A DNA stretch of 64,000 bases from Maribacter sp. (GTDB lineage Bacteria > Bacteroidota > Bacteroidia > Flavobacteriales > Flavobacteriaceae): assembly GCA_011050675.1 (NCBI GenBank), contig DRFI01000021.1, positions 160,852-224,851 on the forward strand, in the 5' to 3' direction. Both the position numbers and the translations under genes were made by a program. Shown here one piece after another: positions 18,073 to 27,508 of the stretch. The notes below the pieces were generated by a model. That model did no database searches and was not told the DNA's origin. It was given only the letters and a program-made list of their open reading frames with translations. Position 1 is the first letter of the stretch. Every line of letters begins with the position of its first letter.

Positions 18073-20835
18073 ATGAAAATTCAATTTACCATCCTATTGA
18101 TTTCCATACTAACTTTTGGTAACCCCTATTCACAGAAAGCAGGGTCTGCCACTATTTCTATTCATGAAACAAGAGTTGAGTATCTTGAAAATCCAGAAGG
18201 AATTGATATACCACATCCTAGATTTAGTTGGATTTTAAAGGGAGAAGGACGAAATAGATCTCAATCTGCATATCAAATTATTGTTACCTCTTCCTTAGAA
18301 AAATTTATAAAAAATGAAGTGGATATTTGGGATAGCGGAAAAGTAAATTCTAACGACACCAATCAAATAGAGTATGATGGAATTCCTTTAAAATCAGATT
18401 CTAAGTATTACTGGAAGGTTAAAATTTGGGACGAATCCGGGCGTATTTCAGAATGGAGCGCACCCGCACATTGGTCTATGGGGCTCCTAAATTTCTCTAA
18501 TTGGAAAGGGCTTTTCATTGGTCATGACGTAGGTTACAACAAAGCAGATAAATATGATAGTTTGTATTTACCTCCTGCTAGATACCTCCGTAAATCTTTT
18601 AAGTTGAACAAGAAAATAAAAAAGGCAACTGCCTACACCTCCGCCTTGGGTCTTTATGAACTGAGATTGAATGGTAATAAAGTTGGTGAGGATTATTTCT
18701 TACCGGGATGGACGGATTACAACAAAAGACTTTATTACCAAACTTTTGATATTACAGATAAACTTCATGAAGGCGAGAACGTAATTGGGGCAATTGTTGC
18801 CGATGGATGGTACGCAGGTTATATTGGTTATGCCCTTCTTGTTCATTTAGATAAAGTGAGAGAATTCTACGGAGTGAATCCTTCTTTTATGGGGCAAATA
18901 CATCTAGAATATGAAGATGGTTCCACAGAGATTATTGCTTCTGATAAATCATGGAAATCAAATGAAGGTGCTATTCGCGAAGCAGATATCATCATGGGTG
19001 AAACATATGATGCTAGATTAGAAAATTCAGGTTGGGACGCGCCCAATTATGATGACAGTGATTGGAAAAATCCAAAAATATATACGTATCCAAATGGCAA
19101 ATTAGAAGCCCATCCCGGTACAAAGGTGAAGATTGTAGAACAGTTAAAACCAGTTGAAATGACAGAACCATCTCCTGGAACTTATGTTTTTAATCTCGGA
19201 AAAAACATCGCCGGTAATGTTGAGCTTAAAGTAAAAGGTTCAAAAGGAACTAAAGTACGACTACGATTTGGAGAAATATTGAAAAGTGATGGTCATATTC
19301 AGACTGAAAACCTCAGAAAGGCAAGAGCCACCGACACCTATATTCTTAATGGAAATAGCGAAGAGACTTGGCAACCAAAGTTTACCTATCATGGTTTTCA
19401 GTATGTAGAAGTAACGGGGTACCCAGGGATACCCACTTTAGATGCCATTACCGGACTTGTCCTAAGTTCCATTGAGACTAATGCTAGTACGTTCAATTCA
19501 TCAAACGCAATGAACAATACTTTGTTCAAAAATATAAAGACAACTCAAAGTGCCAATTTCTTTGAAATACCTACAGATTGCCCACAAAGAGATGAACGTC
19601 TAGGCTGGACGGGAGATGCCCAAATCTATATGCGCTCCGCTACCTATAATTCTGATGTGGCTGCTTTTATGACCAAGTTTTTGGTGGACTTGGATGATGC
19701 ACAGCGTTGGTATGGAGCCTACCCCAACTTTGCACCTTTTCCTTATTCAAGACCCAATCAGTATGCGCCCGCTTGGATGGATGTAGGGATTATTATTCCA
19801 CATAACATGTATAAGGTTTATAATGATACCCGTGCCTTGGATTTCATGTATGAAGGCATGGAAAAATTTATGGAGTTTCAAGAAGATGCTAGTACTGATT
19901 ATTTACGTCCGGGTGGAGGTAACAATTGGGGAGATTGGCTTGCCGTTAACGAAGAAACGAGCCATGATTTTATAGGTGCATCTTTTTATGGATACGACGC
20001 TAAATTAATGGCTGAAATGGCCGAGGTATTAGGAAAGACTAAGGACGCCACTAAATATAAAAACCTATTTAAAAATATTAAAAAAGCTTTTGCAAAAAAG
20101 TATATTTTGGAAAACGGACAAACCACAGAAGATACACAAACCACGTATGCTCTTGCTTTATATTTTGATTTATACCCAGATGATTTAGCAAAAAAAGGAG
20201 CTGCTAGGCTGGCCGAAAAAATAGAAAAAAACGGATACAAGTTTGCTACCGGGTTTCTAGGCACTAAGCATGTTATGTTGGCCTTATCCAAATATGGTTA
20301 TAATGATATTTCCTATAAAATCTTCCAACAGACTGAATATCCAAGCTGGGGATATTCCGTAGAAAACGGAAGCACATCAATCTGGGAACGTTGGAACAGT
20401 TATACAAAAGATGATTCTGAAAACTCAGACCTTAATGCAAAAATGAACTCCTTTAGCCATTATGCGTTTGGTTCCGTTGCAGAATGGATGTTTCAGCATG
20501 CGGTTGGAATCGATACCGAGGATTCTGGATATAGAAATATTATTATAAAGCCCGCCATTACCAAAGAAATGAATTTTATAGAGGGTAGTTACAAAAGCAT
20601 TAATGGCACCATAGCATCTGCTTGGAACTGGAAAGGAAATAATTTGCTGATGAATATAGAAATTCCTGTGAATACGAAAGCCAAGGTTACTATTCCAACA
20701 TCAAAAGTAGCTAATATCAAAGAAGAGAATAAAAGTATTTCCAAACATCCATCTATTAAGGTTTTAGAATCTAATGACAATGAAACTATTCTTGAGGTTG
20801 GTTCTGGGGTATATACTTTTAGTATAAAAATGTAA
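18073..20835 (+). CDS. Alpha-L-rhamnosidase, GH78
   Basis: A 920-residue exported rhamnosidase. Order of parts: signal peptide (1-21); Fn3-like N-terminal domain with PRFSWIL and YYWKVKIWDESGRISEWS (about 35-135); lectin-like domain with LGLYELRLNGNKVGEDYFLPG (about 175-340); jelly-roll with FNLGKNIAGNVEL and YHGFQYVEVTGYPG; catalytic alpha/alpha-barrel with PTDCPQRDERLGWTGDAQ (around residue 500) and NNWGDWLA; C-terminal beta domain. It cleaves terminal alpha-L-rhamnose. The sulfatase at 20920 follows after 84 bases, so they form one transcript under operator B. Confidence 0.95.
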   Translation: MKIQFTILLISILTFGNPYSQKAGSATISIHETRVEYLENPEGIDIPHPRFSWILKGEGRNRSQSAYQIIVTSSLEKFIKNEVDIWDSGKVNSNDTNQIEYDGIPLKSDSKYYWKVKIWDESGRISEWSAPAHWSMGLLNFSNWKGLFIGHDVGYNKADKYDSLYLPPARYLRKSFKLNKKIKKATAYTSALGLYELRLNGNKVGEDYFLPGWTDYNKRLYYQTFDITDKLHEGENVIGAIVADGWYAGYIGYALLVHLDKVREFYGVNPSFMGQIHLEYEDGSTEIIASDKSWKSNEGAIREADIIMGETYDARLENSGWDAPNYDDSDWKNPKIYTYPNGKLEAHPGTKVKIVEQLKPVEMTEPSPGTYVFNLGKNIAGNVELKVKGSKGTKVRLRFGEILKSDGHIQTENLRKARATDTYILNGNSEETWQPKFTYHGFQYVEVTGYPGIPTLDAITGLVLSSIETNASTFNSSNAMNNTLFKNIKTTQSANFFEIPTDCPQRDERLGWTGDAQIYMRSATYNSDVAAFMTKFLVDLDDAQRWYGAYPNFAPFPYSRPNQYAPAWMDVGIIIPHNMYKVYNDTRALDFMYEGMEKFMEFQEDASTDYLRPGGGNNWGDWLAVNEETSHDFIGASFYGYDAKLMAEMAEVLGKTKDATKYKNLFKNIKKAFAKKYILENGQTTEDTQTTYALALYFDLYPDDLAKKGAARLAEKIEKNGYKFATGFLGTKHVMLALSKYGYNDISYKIFQQTEYPSWGYSVENGSTSIWERWNSYTKDDSENSDLNAKMNSFSHYAFGSVAEWMFQHAVGIDTEDSGYRNIIIKPAITKEMNFIEGSYKSINGTIASAWNWKGNNLLMNIEIPVNTKAKVTIPTSKVANIKEENKSISKHPSIKVLESNDNETILEVGSGVYTFSIKM

Positions 20836-20919
20836 GACACCATTTACACTAGTATAATTCAACTTTAAATAGAGTTTAATTCTCTTTAGGAAAATTCATC
20901 TATAAAATAAAAAACTCTT

Positions 20920-22380
20920 ATGAAAAATAAATTTCAAAAAGTATTTATTAAATATTCACTATTGCTATGCATACTTCTAGTGGCTTCTTGCAATAGCCAG
21001 AAAAAAGATAAGGCAGCAGAATCTCAAGATACCAGCCGCCCTAGCGTTCTGATAATCTTAACCGATCAGTGGCGTGCCCAAGCTACAAGCTATGCAGGCG
21101 ACCCTAATATTAGCACACCCAATCTAGATGAATTAGCAGCCTCAAGTGTTAACTTTAAAAATGCGGTTTCTGGCATGCCAGTTTGCTCTCCTTTCAGAGC
21201 ATCGTTAATTACCGGACAACGCCCGTTGACACATGGAGTCTTTATGAACGATGTACAATTAGATACCAACGCGGTGACTATTGCCAAAGTGTTCAGCAAA
21301 GAAGGGTATGATACCGGTTATATTGGCAAATGGCATTTAGATGGACATGGAAGGTTACAGAATGTTGCTCCTGGTAAAAGAAGACAAGGGTTTAAATTCT
21401 GGAAAGGCAATGAATGCACACATGATTATAATAAATCCGTATACTATGACAATAATGACCCAGACCGTAAGATATGGGGCGGCTATGATACTTTTGAACA
21501 GACAGATGCTGCCATCGAATATATTAATAATAGAAAAAGGGCAGAGAAACCTTATATGATGATTCTTTCGTATGGTACTCCTCACGCACCATACCATACA
21601 GCTCCATTGAAGTATAGAAATCAATTTGACCCAGAGAAAATTAAACTTCGTTTAAATGTGCCAGATAGCCTTAAGACTCAACTAAAAAAAGATTTAGCTG
21701 GTTATTATGCTCATATTGCCGCATTAGATGACATGATAGGTAAACTAATTACTAATCTTAAAAATTCTAGAGAATTTGAAAACACCATTATTGTATTTAC
21801 CTCTGACCACGGTGATCTCTTAGGTTCTCATGGCGCTTATAAAAAACAGCAGCCTTATGAAGAATCCGCAAGGGTTCCTATGTTATACCATATACCTAAA
21901 AGGTTTAAAATAGCTTCAGGAGAACGGGATGCATTGATGAATTCTGAAGATATAATGCCTACTCTTTTAAGCTTGTGCAACATTGAGATACCAAATACGG
22001 TAGAGGGCTTAGATTATAAATCCTATATGGAGGGAAAAGAAGAAATAGGAGAGGTAACACTTTTGACCTGCGTACAACCATTTGGACAATGGAACAAAGT
22101 ACAACATAATGCTATGGAATATAGGGCTGTTAAAACTCTACAATATACATATGCAAGAAATTTAACTGGTCCATGGTTACTTTTTGATAATATAAACGAC
22201 CCTTATCAATTAAATAATTTAGTCGGCAATGAAGGAGCTGCTGTTGTTCAAGATGATTTAGAAAAACTTCTGTCAGAACGTTTAAAAGCAACCGGAGATG
22301 AATTTCTACCTGGTTTAGAATATATAAAGAAATGGGGTTATCCAATCGACAAAACAGGAACGGTACCTTACACAAATTAA
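20920..22380 (+). CDS. Sulfatase, S1 family lipoprotein
   Basis: A 486-residue formylglycine-dependent sulfatase anchored by a lipobox (LLVASC, Cys24). The maturation motif is CSPFR (Cys89), matching CxPxR, followed by ASLITGQRPLTHG. Metal and substrate ligands are visible in ILTDQW, YIGKWHLDGHG and FTSDHGDLLGSHGAYKKQ. It removes sulfate esters from sugar residues in the periplasm or at the surface. It is second in the operator B operon, and a strong terminator follows at 22403. The exact sugar position cannot be read. Confidence 0.93.
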   Translation: MKNKFQKVFIKYSLLLCILLVASCNSQKKDKAAESQDTSRPSVLIILTDQWRAQATSYAGDPNISTPNLDELAASSVNFKNAVSGMPVCSPFRASLITGQRPLTHGVFMNDVQLDTNAVTIAKVFSKEGYDTGYIGKWHLDGHGRLQNVAPGKRRQGFKFWKGNECTHDYNKSVYYDNNDPDRKIWGGYDTFEQTDAAIEYINNRKRAEKPYMMILSYGTPHAPYHTAPLKYRNQFDPEKIKLRLNVPDSLKTQLKKDLAGYYAHIAALDDMIGKLITNLKNSREFENTIIVFTSDHGDLLGSHGAYKKQQPYEESARVPMLYHIPKRFKIASGERDALMNSEDIMPTLLSLCNIEIPNTVEGLDYKSYMEGKEEIGEVTLLTCVQPFGQWNKVQHNAMEYRAVKTLQYTYARNLTGPWLLFDNINDPYQLNNLVGNEGAAVVQDDLEKLLSERLKATGDEFLPGLEYIKKWGYPIDKTGTVPYTN

Positions 22381-22402
22381 CTGTTTCTAATTTAATAGGA
22401 TT

Positions 22403-22443
22403 AAAACAAAGGGCAGCTTGAAAGAGTTGCCCTTTGTTTTTTT
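22403..22443 (+). terminator. Rho-independent terminator after the GH78-sulfatase operon
   Basis: The stem ACAAAGGGCAGCTT / GAGTTGCCCTTTGT with a GAAA loop is followed by a run of T. It separates this unit from the GH105 operon, whose operator starts 30 bases further on. Confidence 0.9.
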
Positions 22444-22472
22444 AACAATTAAGAAAATCTAAACAGCATTAG

Positions 22473-22492
22473 ATGACAGGATAGCACAGGAT
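22473..22492 (+). promoter_or_regulatory. PUL operator C (tandem decamer)
   Basis: Read toward the GH105 gene: ATGACAGGAT then AGCACAGGAT, two near-consensus decamers with exact 10-bp period, 112 bp upstream of the start codon. Confidence 0.75.
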
Positions 22493-22603
22493 GCAAATTC
22501 TTAAAAACCCAACTAAAATTGTGATTTCATATGTACTTCAATTTTTTATCGAAAACTGAAGAATGGCATTAAGCATTTTGAAAAAAATCAGAAAACAAAC
22601 CCT

Positions 22604-23707
22604 ATGAAAACCTTCAATTTACTACTAGTTATATTTTTATCTATTCACTTCGGTAATGCCCAAAATATAAACCCTAAAGAAGTCAAAGATGTCATGAAAA
22701 AAGTGGCAGATTGGCAAATGGACCATATCAATGACAGTTATAGCAACAAAAAGCCTCATCATCCATTGCATTGGACAAATGCAGCTCTTTATGTAGGTAT
22801 GAGCAAATGGGCAGAAATGGCTGATGATGATACTTACTACAACTGGTTGAAAGGAATCGGAAATCAAAATAACTGGCAACTTCACGAACGAAAATATCAT
22901 GCGGATGATCACGCTGTTGGCCGTATGTATGCAGCATTATATAGAAAATATGAGCAAGAAGAGATGTTGGAACCTACCAAGGAACAATTTAGCTTTCTAA
23001 TGCACCATCCCGCTAAGACCAAACTCGATTGGGCTACACCATATCACCAAGATCGCTGGAATTGGTGTGATGCTCTTTTTATGTCACCCCCCGTTTGGGC
23101 AGACCTTTATAGCATAACCGGAGAACAGAAATATTTAGATTTCATGTTTAAAGAATACAAAGCCACTACAGAATACTTATTTGATAAAAAAGAAAACTTA
23201 TACTATAGGGATGAAAGGTTTAAAGACAAATTTGATAAAGGAACCAAAATATTTTGGGGCCGTGGAAATGGTTGGGTCTACGCCGGTTTGGCCGATATTC
23301 TATCGAACTTAAAGCCACAAACCAAAGAATATGAATACTTCTTGGATATTTATAAAAAAATGTCCGAGAAGCTTATTGAAATACAAACACCAAAAGGACA
23401 TTGGGCTATGAGTTTATTAGGTCAAGAATTTTATCCTACCCCAGAAACCAGTGGATCTTCCTTTTTTATATACGGTCTAACCTGGGGCATCAATAACGAA
23501 ATATTAAAAGGTCGCAACTATAAAAAAGCCGTAGTGAACGGATGGAACGCCATGACCAGTTATGTTGATGAAAATGGTATGCTGGGTTATGTTCAGCCAA
23601 TTGGCGCAGCTCCTGGAAATGCAAGTGCAGACAAAACTGAAGTATACGGTACTGGTGCCTTCTTAAGCGCTGGTTCCGAAATCTACAAAATGGTGAACGA
23701 TAATTGA
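22604..23707 (+). CDS. GH105 unsaturated uronyl hydrolase
   Basis: A 367-residue exported alpha/alpha-barrel enzyme (signal 1-19, ending FGNAQ). Family features: WQMDHINDSY, WTNAALYVGMSKWAE, HADDHAVGRMYAALY with the probable acid/base Asp, and WGRGNGWVYAGLADIL. GH105 enzymes remove the 4,5-unsaturated uronic acid left at the non-reducing end by polysaccharide lyases. In a rhamnose and sulfate context this suggests ulvan or rhamnogalacturonan oligosaccharides. The gene presupposes a lyase acting upstream, which I do not find in this window. Confidence 0.93.
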   Translation: MKTFNLLLVIFLSIHFGNAQNINPKEVKDVMKKVADWQMDHINDSYSNKKPHHPLHWTNAALYVGMSKWAEMADDDTYYNWLKGIGNQNNWQLHERKYHADDHAVGRMYAALYRKYEQEEMLEPTKEQFSFLMHHPAKTKLDWATPYHQDRWNWCDALFMSPPVWADLYSITGEQKYLDFMFKEYKATTEYLFDKKENLYYRDERFKDKFDKGTKIFWGRGNGWVYAGLADILSNLKPQTKEYEYFLDIYKKMSEKLIEIQTPKGHWAMSLLGQEFYPTPETSGSSFFIYGLTWGINNEILKGRNYKKAVVNGWNAMTSYVDENGMLGYVQPIGAAPGNASADKTEVYGTGAFLSAGSEIYKMVNDN

Positions 23708-23839
23708 AATAGGCAACCTAAATAAATCGGCATATATGAAACGAAAATATTTTTTACAACCCTCTAGTTTAAGAACCGCTGGTCATACGCTATAAATGGG
23801 ACCATGGGTATAGGTAAATTGGACCAATGAACGTTTAAA

Positions 23840-24350
23840 AATGACCTACGACCGTCACTTTCCATGGGAGTAGGTTTCTTACGGGTACATTAACAACTTT
23901 ATCTGCCTCACAAATGGTTTGACTTCCATCCGTTAGACAATATAAAAACAAGACACTATAGGGCAAATAATTTAAATGATGTTACTTCGGTGGCACTACA
24001 AACAAACAATTAATCTATGATGCCCTCTACAGGTTGTGCCATTAAAAGTGGAGAATTGCCAAAGACCATTCAGGCGTATTTGACATGCGTTAACTATGTT
24101 GGTTGCGAAATAGAAAGACCGTTAGGCGGACTTAATGCTAGATAAAAAGAATGAAGCCTCTTGAGCGGTTACTAAATTGCAAATAAATAATTACACTGTC
24201 AAATCAAAGCACTTTAGATACATCCTATACGAAGATGGGTCGAAAGAATTCTATAATCATAAAGATGACCTCAACGAGTTTACCTATGAAGCTAAAAACC
24301 CGATGTAGACTGAAGTAATTGAACAGTTGAAAATATATATTTTAAAAATA
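23840..24350 (+). pseudogene. Decayed S1 sulfatase gene (C-terminal half only)
   Basis: The frame from 23849 reads sulfatase sequence with stops: GVGFLRVH-stop-QLYLPHKWFDFHPLDNIK (intact relatives read GVGFYRPHLPLYAPxKWFD), NNLNDVTSVAL, then KSGELPKTIQAYLTCVNYV (relatives: WPEAIQAYLACINYVDAQIG). After a deletion near 24150 another frame (24205-24350) reads YILYEDGSKEFYNHKDDLNE and TEVIEQLK, the usual sulfatase C-terminus. The N-terminal half with the CxPxR site is missing. It sits between GH105 and GH78 in the operator C unit and is one of several decayed enzymes in the locus. Confidence 0.85.
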
Positions 24351-24673
24351 AAATCAACTTGGCACCTGAATTCATTTTATACATTTCAGCCTTATTTTGA
24401 AGAAAATAAAGTCAGGACCAGCGGTTCGGATGGTAGTCCAATAAAGGTTATTGGAGCATTTCAATAGAAAAATCTATATCTTATTCTTATAAAATATAGT
24501 GCAATTAGTATATTTTTTTTCAGGTTTAAGATTTAAATTTCAATGAAATGAAATAATATCTCTAGTGAAACCAATTCGTTGATAACAACGAAAACTAACA
24601 GGATTAGGTAAAATTAATTTACAGTACAAAATCAACACTTTAAATTTTAAATGAACTTTAAACAATAAATAAT

Positions 24674-27427
24674 TTGAGAACAACTATCCAACATTTTTCG
24701 TTTATACTTTTAATTAGTCTAATCACTTCTTTTTCGATAAAAAAAACAGAAATACTAAACTTAGTAACAGAATATAAAACCAACCCTATTGGTATTGATG
24801 TACAAAAACCTAGATTGAGCTGGCAATTGAATTCAGATGAAAAGAATGTAAAACAAACTGCTTATGAAATTCGAGTAGCAGATTCTAAGGAAAATTTAGA
24901 AAGTGATAAAAATCTAATCTGGTCTACTCTCAAAGTAGAAAGCGACCAATCCGTAAACGTGGTTTATAAAGGTCCCGCCCTTAACTCAATGCAGCGCGTA
25001 TATTGGCAAGTACGTATTTGGGACGATAAGGACAGAGTATCCAAATGGAGTATACCTGCGTATTGGGAAATGGGCATTTTAGATAAAGCTTTATGGACTG
25101 CATCATACATTGCTATGAACGATATCACCACAGAAAAAAAATCGCACCCTTCTCAATATTTTAGAACGGAATTTAAAACTGAAAAAACAATCAACTCCGC
25201 TAAAGTTCAGATAACCTCTTTGGGCCTCTATGAACTATACCTAAATGGAGAAAAAGTGGGTAATGATCTCTTTACACCAGGCTACACCAGCTATAACAAA
25301 AGACTGCAATACCAAACATATGATGTTACACATATGCTGAAAGCGAACAATGCAATTGGTGCTTTAGTTGGAGACGGCTGGTACCGTGGAAATATTGGAT
25401 GGAAGGGCGACTACGCCTTTTACGGAAAACAACTTGCGCTACTGGTTCAATTACACATTAATTATACTGACGGTACAACAGAAACCATTTTGACCAACGA
25501 AGACTGGAAAGCTTCATACGGCCCTATTTTAGAATCGGATATGTACAATGGCGAAAAATACGATGCACGCTTAGAAATGGACGGTTGGGCCAAAACCGGA
25601 TTTGATGACAACTCATGGAAAAAAGTTGAAATCTTGAAACATTCCAAGGACATTCTCGTAGCTCCACAAGGACCTCCCGTAAAAGCAATCGAAGAAATCA
25701 AGCCTAAAAAACTAATTACGACACCCAAAGGTGAAATTGTATTAGACCTGGGACAAAATATTGTAGGATGGGCCCGAATGAAAGTAAAAGGTAAAAAAGG
25801 TGACCAGGTTAGTTTAAAATTTGCTGAAGTTTTAGATAAAGATGGAAACTTTTACACCACTAATCTACGTGCTGCCAAAGCAACGGATATTTACACGTTA
25901 AAGGGGGGAGGCGAAGAAGTGTTTGAACCACATTTTACCTCTCATGGTTTTCGATTCATACAGGTCATAGGTTATCCCGGCACCTTAAGTCTGAACGATA
26001 TTACAGGAATAGTGATTCATTCAGCAATTAGCCCTACCGGTAGTTTCGTAACATCAGACCCTATGATAAATCAACTACAAAGCAACATTCAATGGGGGCA
26101 AAAAGATAACTTTTTAGACATCCCAACAGATTGTCCACAACGTGATGAACGAGCAGGTTGGACAGGTGACGCACAAGTATTTAGTATGACCGCTGCTTAT
26201 AATTTTGATGTTGCATCTTTTTATACCAAATGGCTTAAAGATTTGGCTTTAGACCAACACGAGAACGGATCTGTAACCAATGTTGTTCCGGACATTCTTA
26301 CTGGTGGTGAAGGAGTAAGCGCCAAAGGAGGTGCTACAGGATGGGCAGATGCTGCAGTAATCATACCATGGACGGTTTATCAATCTTATGGGGACAAACG
26401 TATTTTAGAAGAGCAATATGACAGTATGAAAGGGTGGGTAGATTACATGTCCAAACAGTCAGGTAATGATTATCTTTGGAACGATCCTAAGCACTGGCAT
26501 TGGGGAGATTGGTTAGCATACAATGCCGATAAACCGGACTACAACGGGTCGGTGACCGAGAAAGATTTAATTGCAACGGCTTACGCCTATTATTCCACTA
26601 CACTTTTACATAAAATAGCTGTCATCATTGGAAAAACTGAAGATGTTGAAAAATATGAAAGTTTGGCTAAGAACATAAAGACAGCTTTTATAAAAGAATA
26701 TACCACCCCTAATGGCCGCTTAGTATCACATACACAAACAGCCTATGCAATGGCTCTTAGTTTTGATCTAATTCCTAAAAATCTAATCGAAAAATCGGCC
26801 GCATATTATGCAGCTGATATAGAGAAATTTGGACATTTAACAACTGGGTTTTTAGGAACTCCTTTACTGTGTACTACACTCTCAAAAATAGGTAGGGATG
26901 ATTTGGCTTTTATGCTATTAAATAGAAAAGAGTTCCCATCTTGGTTATACCCTATAACAATGGGTGCTACAACTATTTGGGAACGTTGGGACACGCAAAA
27001 ACCAGACGGAACAATCATTGAAGGGATGAATAGTTTTAACCATTATTCGTACGGAGCTATTGGTGAATGGCTTTATACACATGTAGGTGGGTTAAGGATT
27101 GACCCCGAAAACCCGGGATATAAGCATATTATATTTGACCCGCACCCAGGAGGTGGACTAACTTCAGCAAATACAGAATTTTTATCCCTTTATGGAAAGA
27201 TAAAATCTAACTGGAAAATCATAGACAGAACATTTCAATATGAAGTAACGGTTCCCCCAAATACCACAGCGACGGTAACATTACCAAATGCCAAAGCTGA
27301 TGAAGTTTTACTTAATGATGCTAAATTGAAAAATGAATTTCATAAAATAATGAAGCAAACAGATGACGGTGTACAATTAAAATTAGGATCAGGCACCTAT
27401 AAATTTTCGTATCCTCAAAAAAGTTGA
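24674..27427 (+). CDS. Alpha-L-rhamnosidase, GH78 (TTG start)
   Basis: A 917-residue paralogue of the GH78 at 18073 with the same order: signal (about 1-22), Fn3-like domain (PRLSWQL, YWQVRIWDDKDRVSKWS), lectin-like domain (SLGLYELYLNGEKVGNDLFTPG), jelly-roll (LDLGQNIVGWARMKVKG), catalytic barrel (PTDCPQRDERAGWTGDAQ) and C-terminal beta domain. It probably starts at TTG 24674: no in-frame ATG gives a signal peptide. A weak single decamer (about 24596-24605) lies upstream, but it may also be read from operator C. A bidirectional terminator follows at 27455. Confidence 0.93.
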   Translation: MRTTIQHFSFILLISLITSFSIKKTEILNLVTEYKTNPIGIDVQKPRLSWQLNSDEKNVKQTAYEIRVADSKENLESDKNLIWSTLKVESDQSVNVVYKGPALNSMQRVYWQVRIWDDKDRVSKWSIPAYWEMGILDKALWTASYIAMNDITTEKKSHPSQYFRTEFKTEKTINSAKVQITSLGLYELYLNGEKVGNDLFTPGYTSYNKRLQYQTYDVTHMLKANNAIGALVGDGWYRGNIGWKGDYAFYGKQLALLVQLHINYTDGTTETILTNEDWKASYGPILESDMYNGEKYDARLEMDGWAKTGFDDNSWKKVEILKHSKDILVAPQGPPVKAIEEIKPKKLITTPKGEIVLDLGQNIVGWARMKVKGKKGDQVSLKFAEVLDKDGNFYTTNLRAAKATDIYTLKGGGEEVFEPHFTSHGFRFIQVIGYPGTLSLNDITGIVIHSAISPTGSFVTSDPMINQLQSNIQWGQKDNFLDIPTDCPQRDERAGWTGDAQVFSMTAAYNFDVASFYTKWLKDLALDQHENGSVTNVVPDILTGGEGVSAKGGATGWADAAVIIPWTVYQSYGDKRILEEQYDSMKGWVDYMSKQSGNDYLWNDPKHWHWGDWLAYNADKPDYNGSVTEKDLIATAYAYYSTTLLHKIAVIIGKTEDVEKYESLAKNIKTAFIKEYTTPNGRLVSHTQTAYAMALSFDLIPKNLIEKSAAYYAADIEKFGHLTTGFLGTPLLCTTLSKIGRDDLAFMLLNRKEFPSWLYPITMGATTIWERWDTQKPDGTIIEGMNSFNHYSYGAIGEWLYTHVGGLRIDPENPGYKHIIFDPHPGGGLTSANTEFLSLYGKIKSNWKIIDRTFQYEVTVPPNTTATVTLPNAKADEVLLNDAKLKNEFHKIMKQTDDGVQLKLGSGTYKFSYPQKS

Positions 27428-27454
27428 AATAGTAGCAACAAATTAATTTGATAA

Positions 27455-27484
27455 AAAAAGCCTTAATCAACGATTAGGGCTTTT
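27455..27484. terminator. Bidirectional terminator between convergent GH78 and GMC genes
   Basis: The hairpin AAAGCCTTAATC / GATTAGGGCTTT with an AAC loop, A-run on the left and T-run on the right, can serve both convergent genes. Confidence 0.85.
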
Positions 27485-27508
27485 CCATGAGTATGCGCTA
27501 CTATATAA

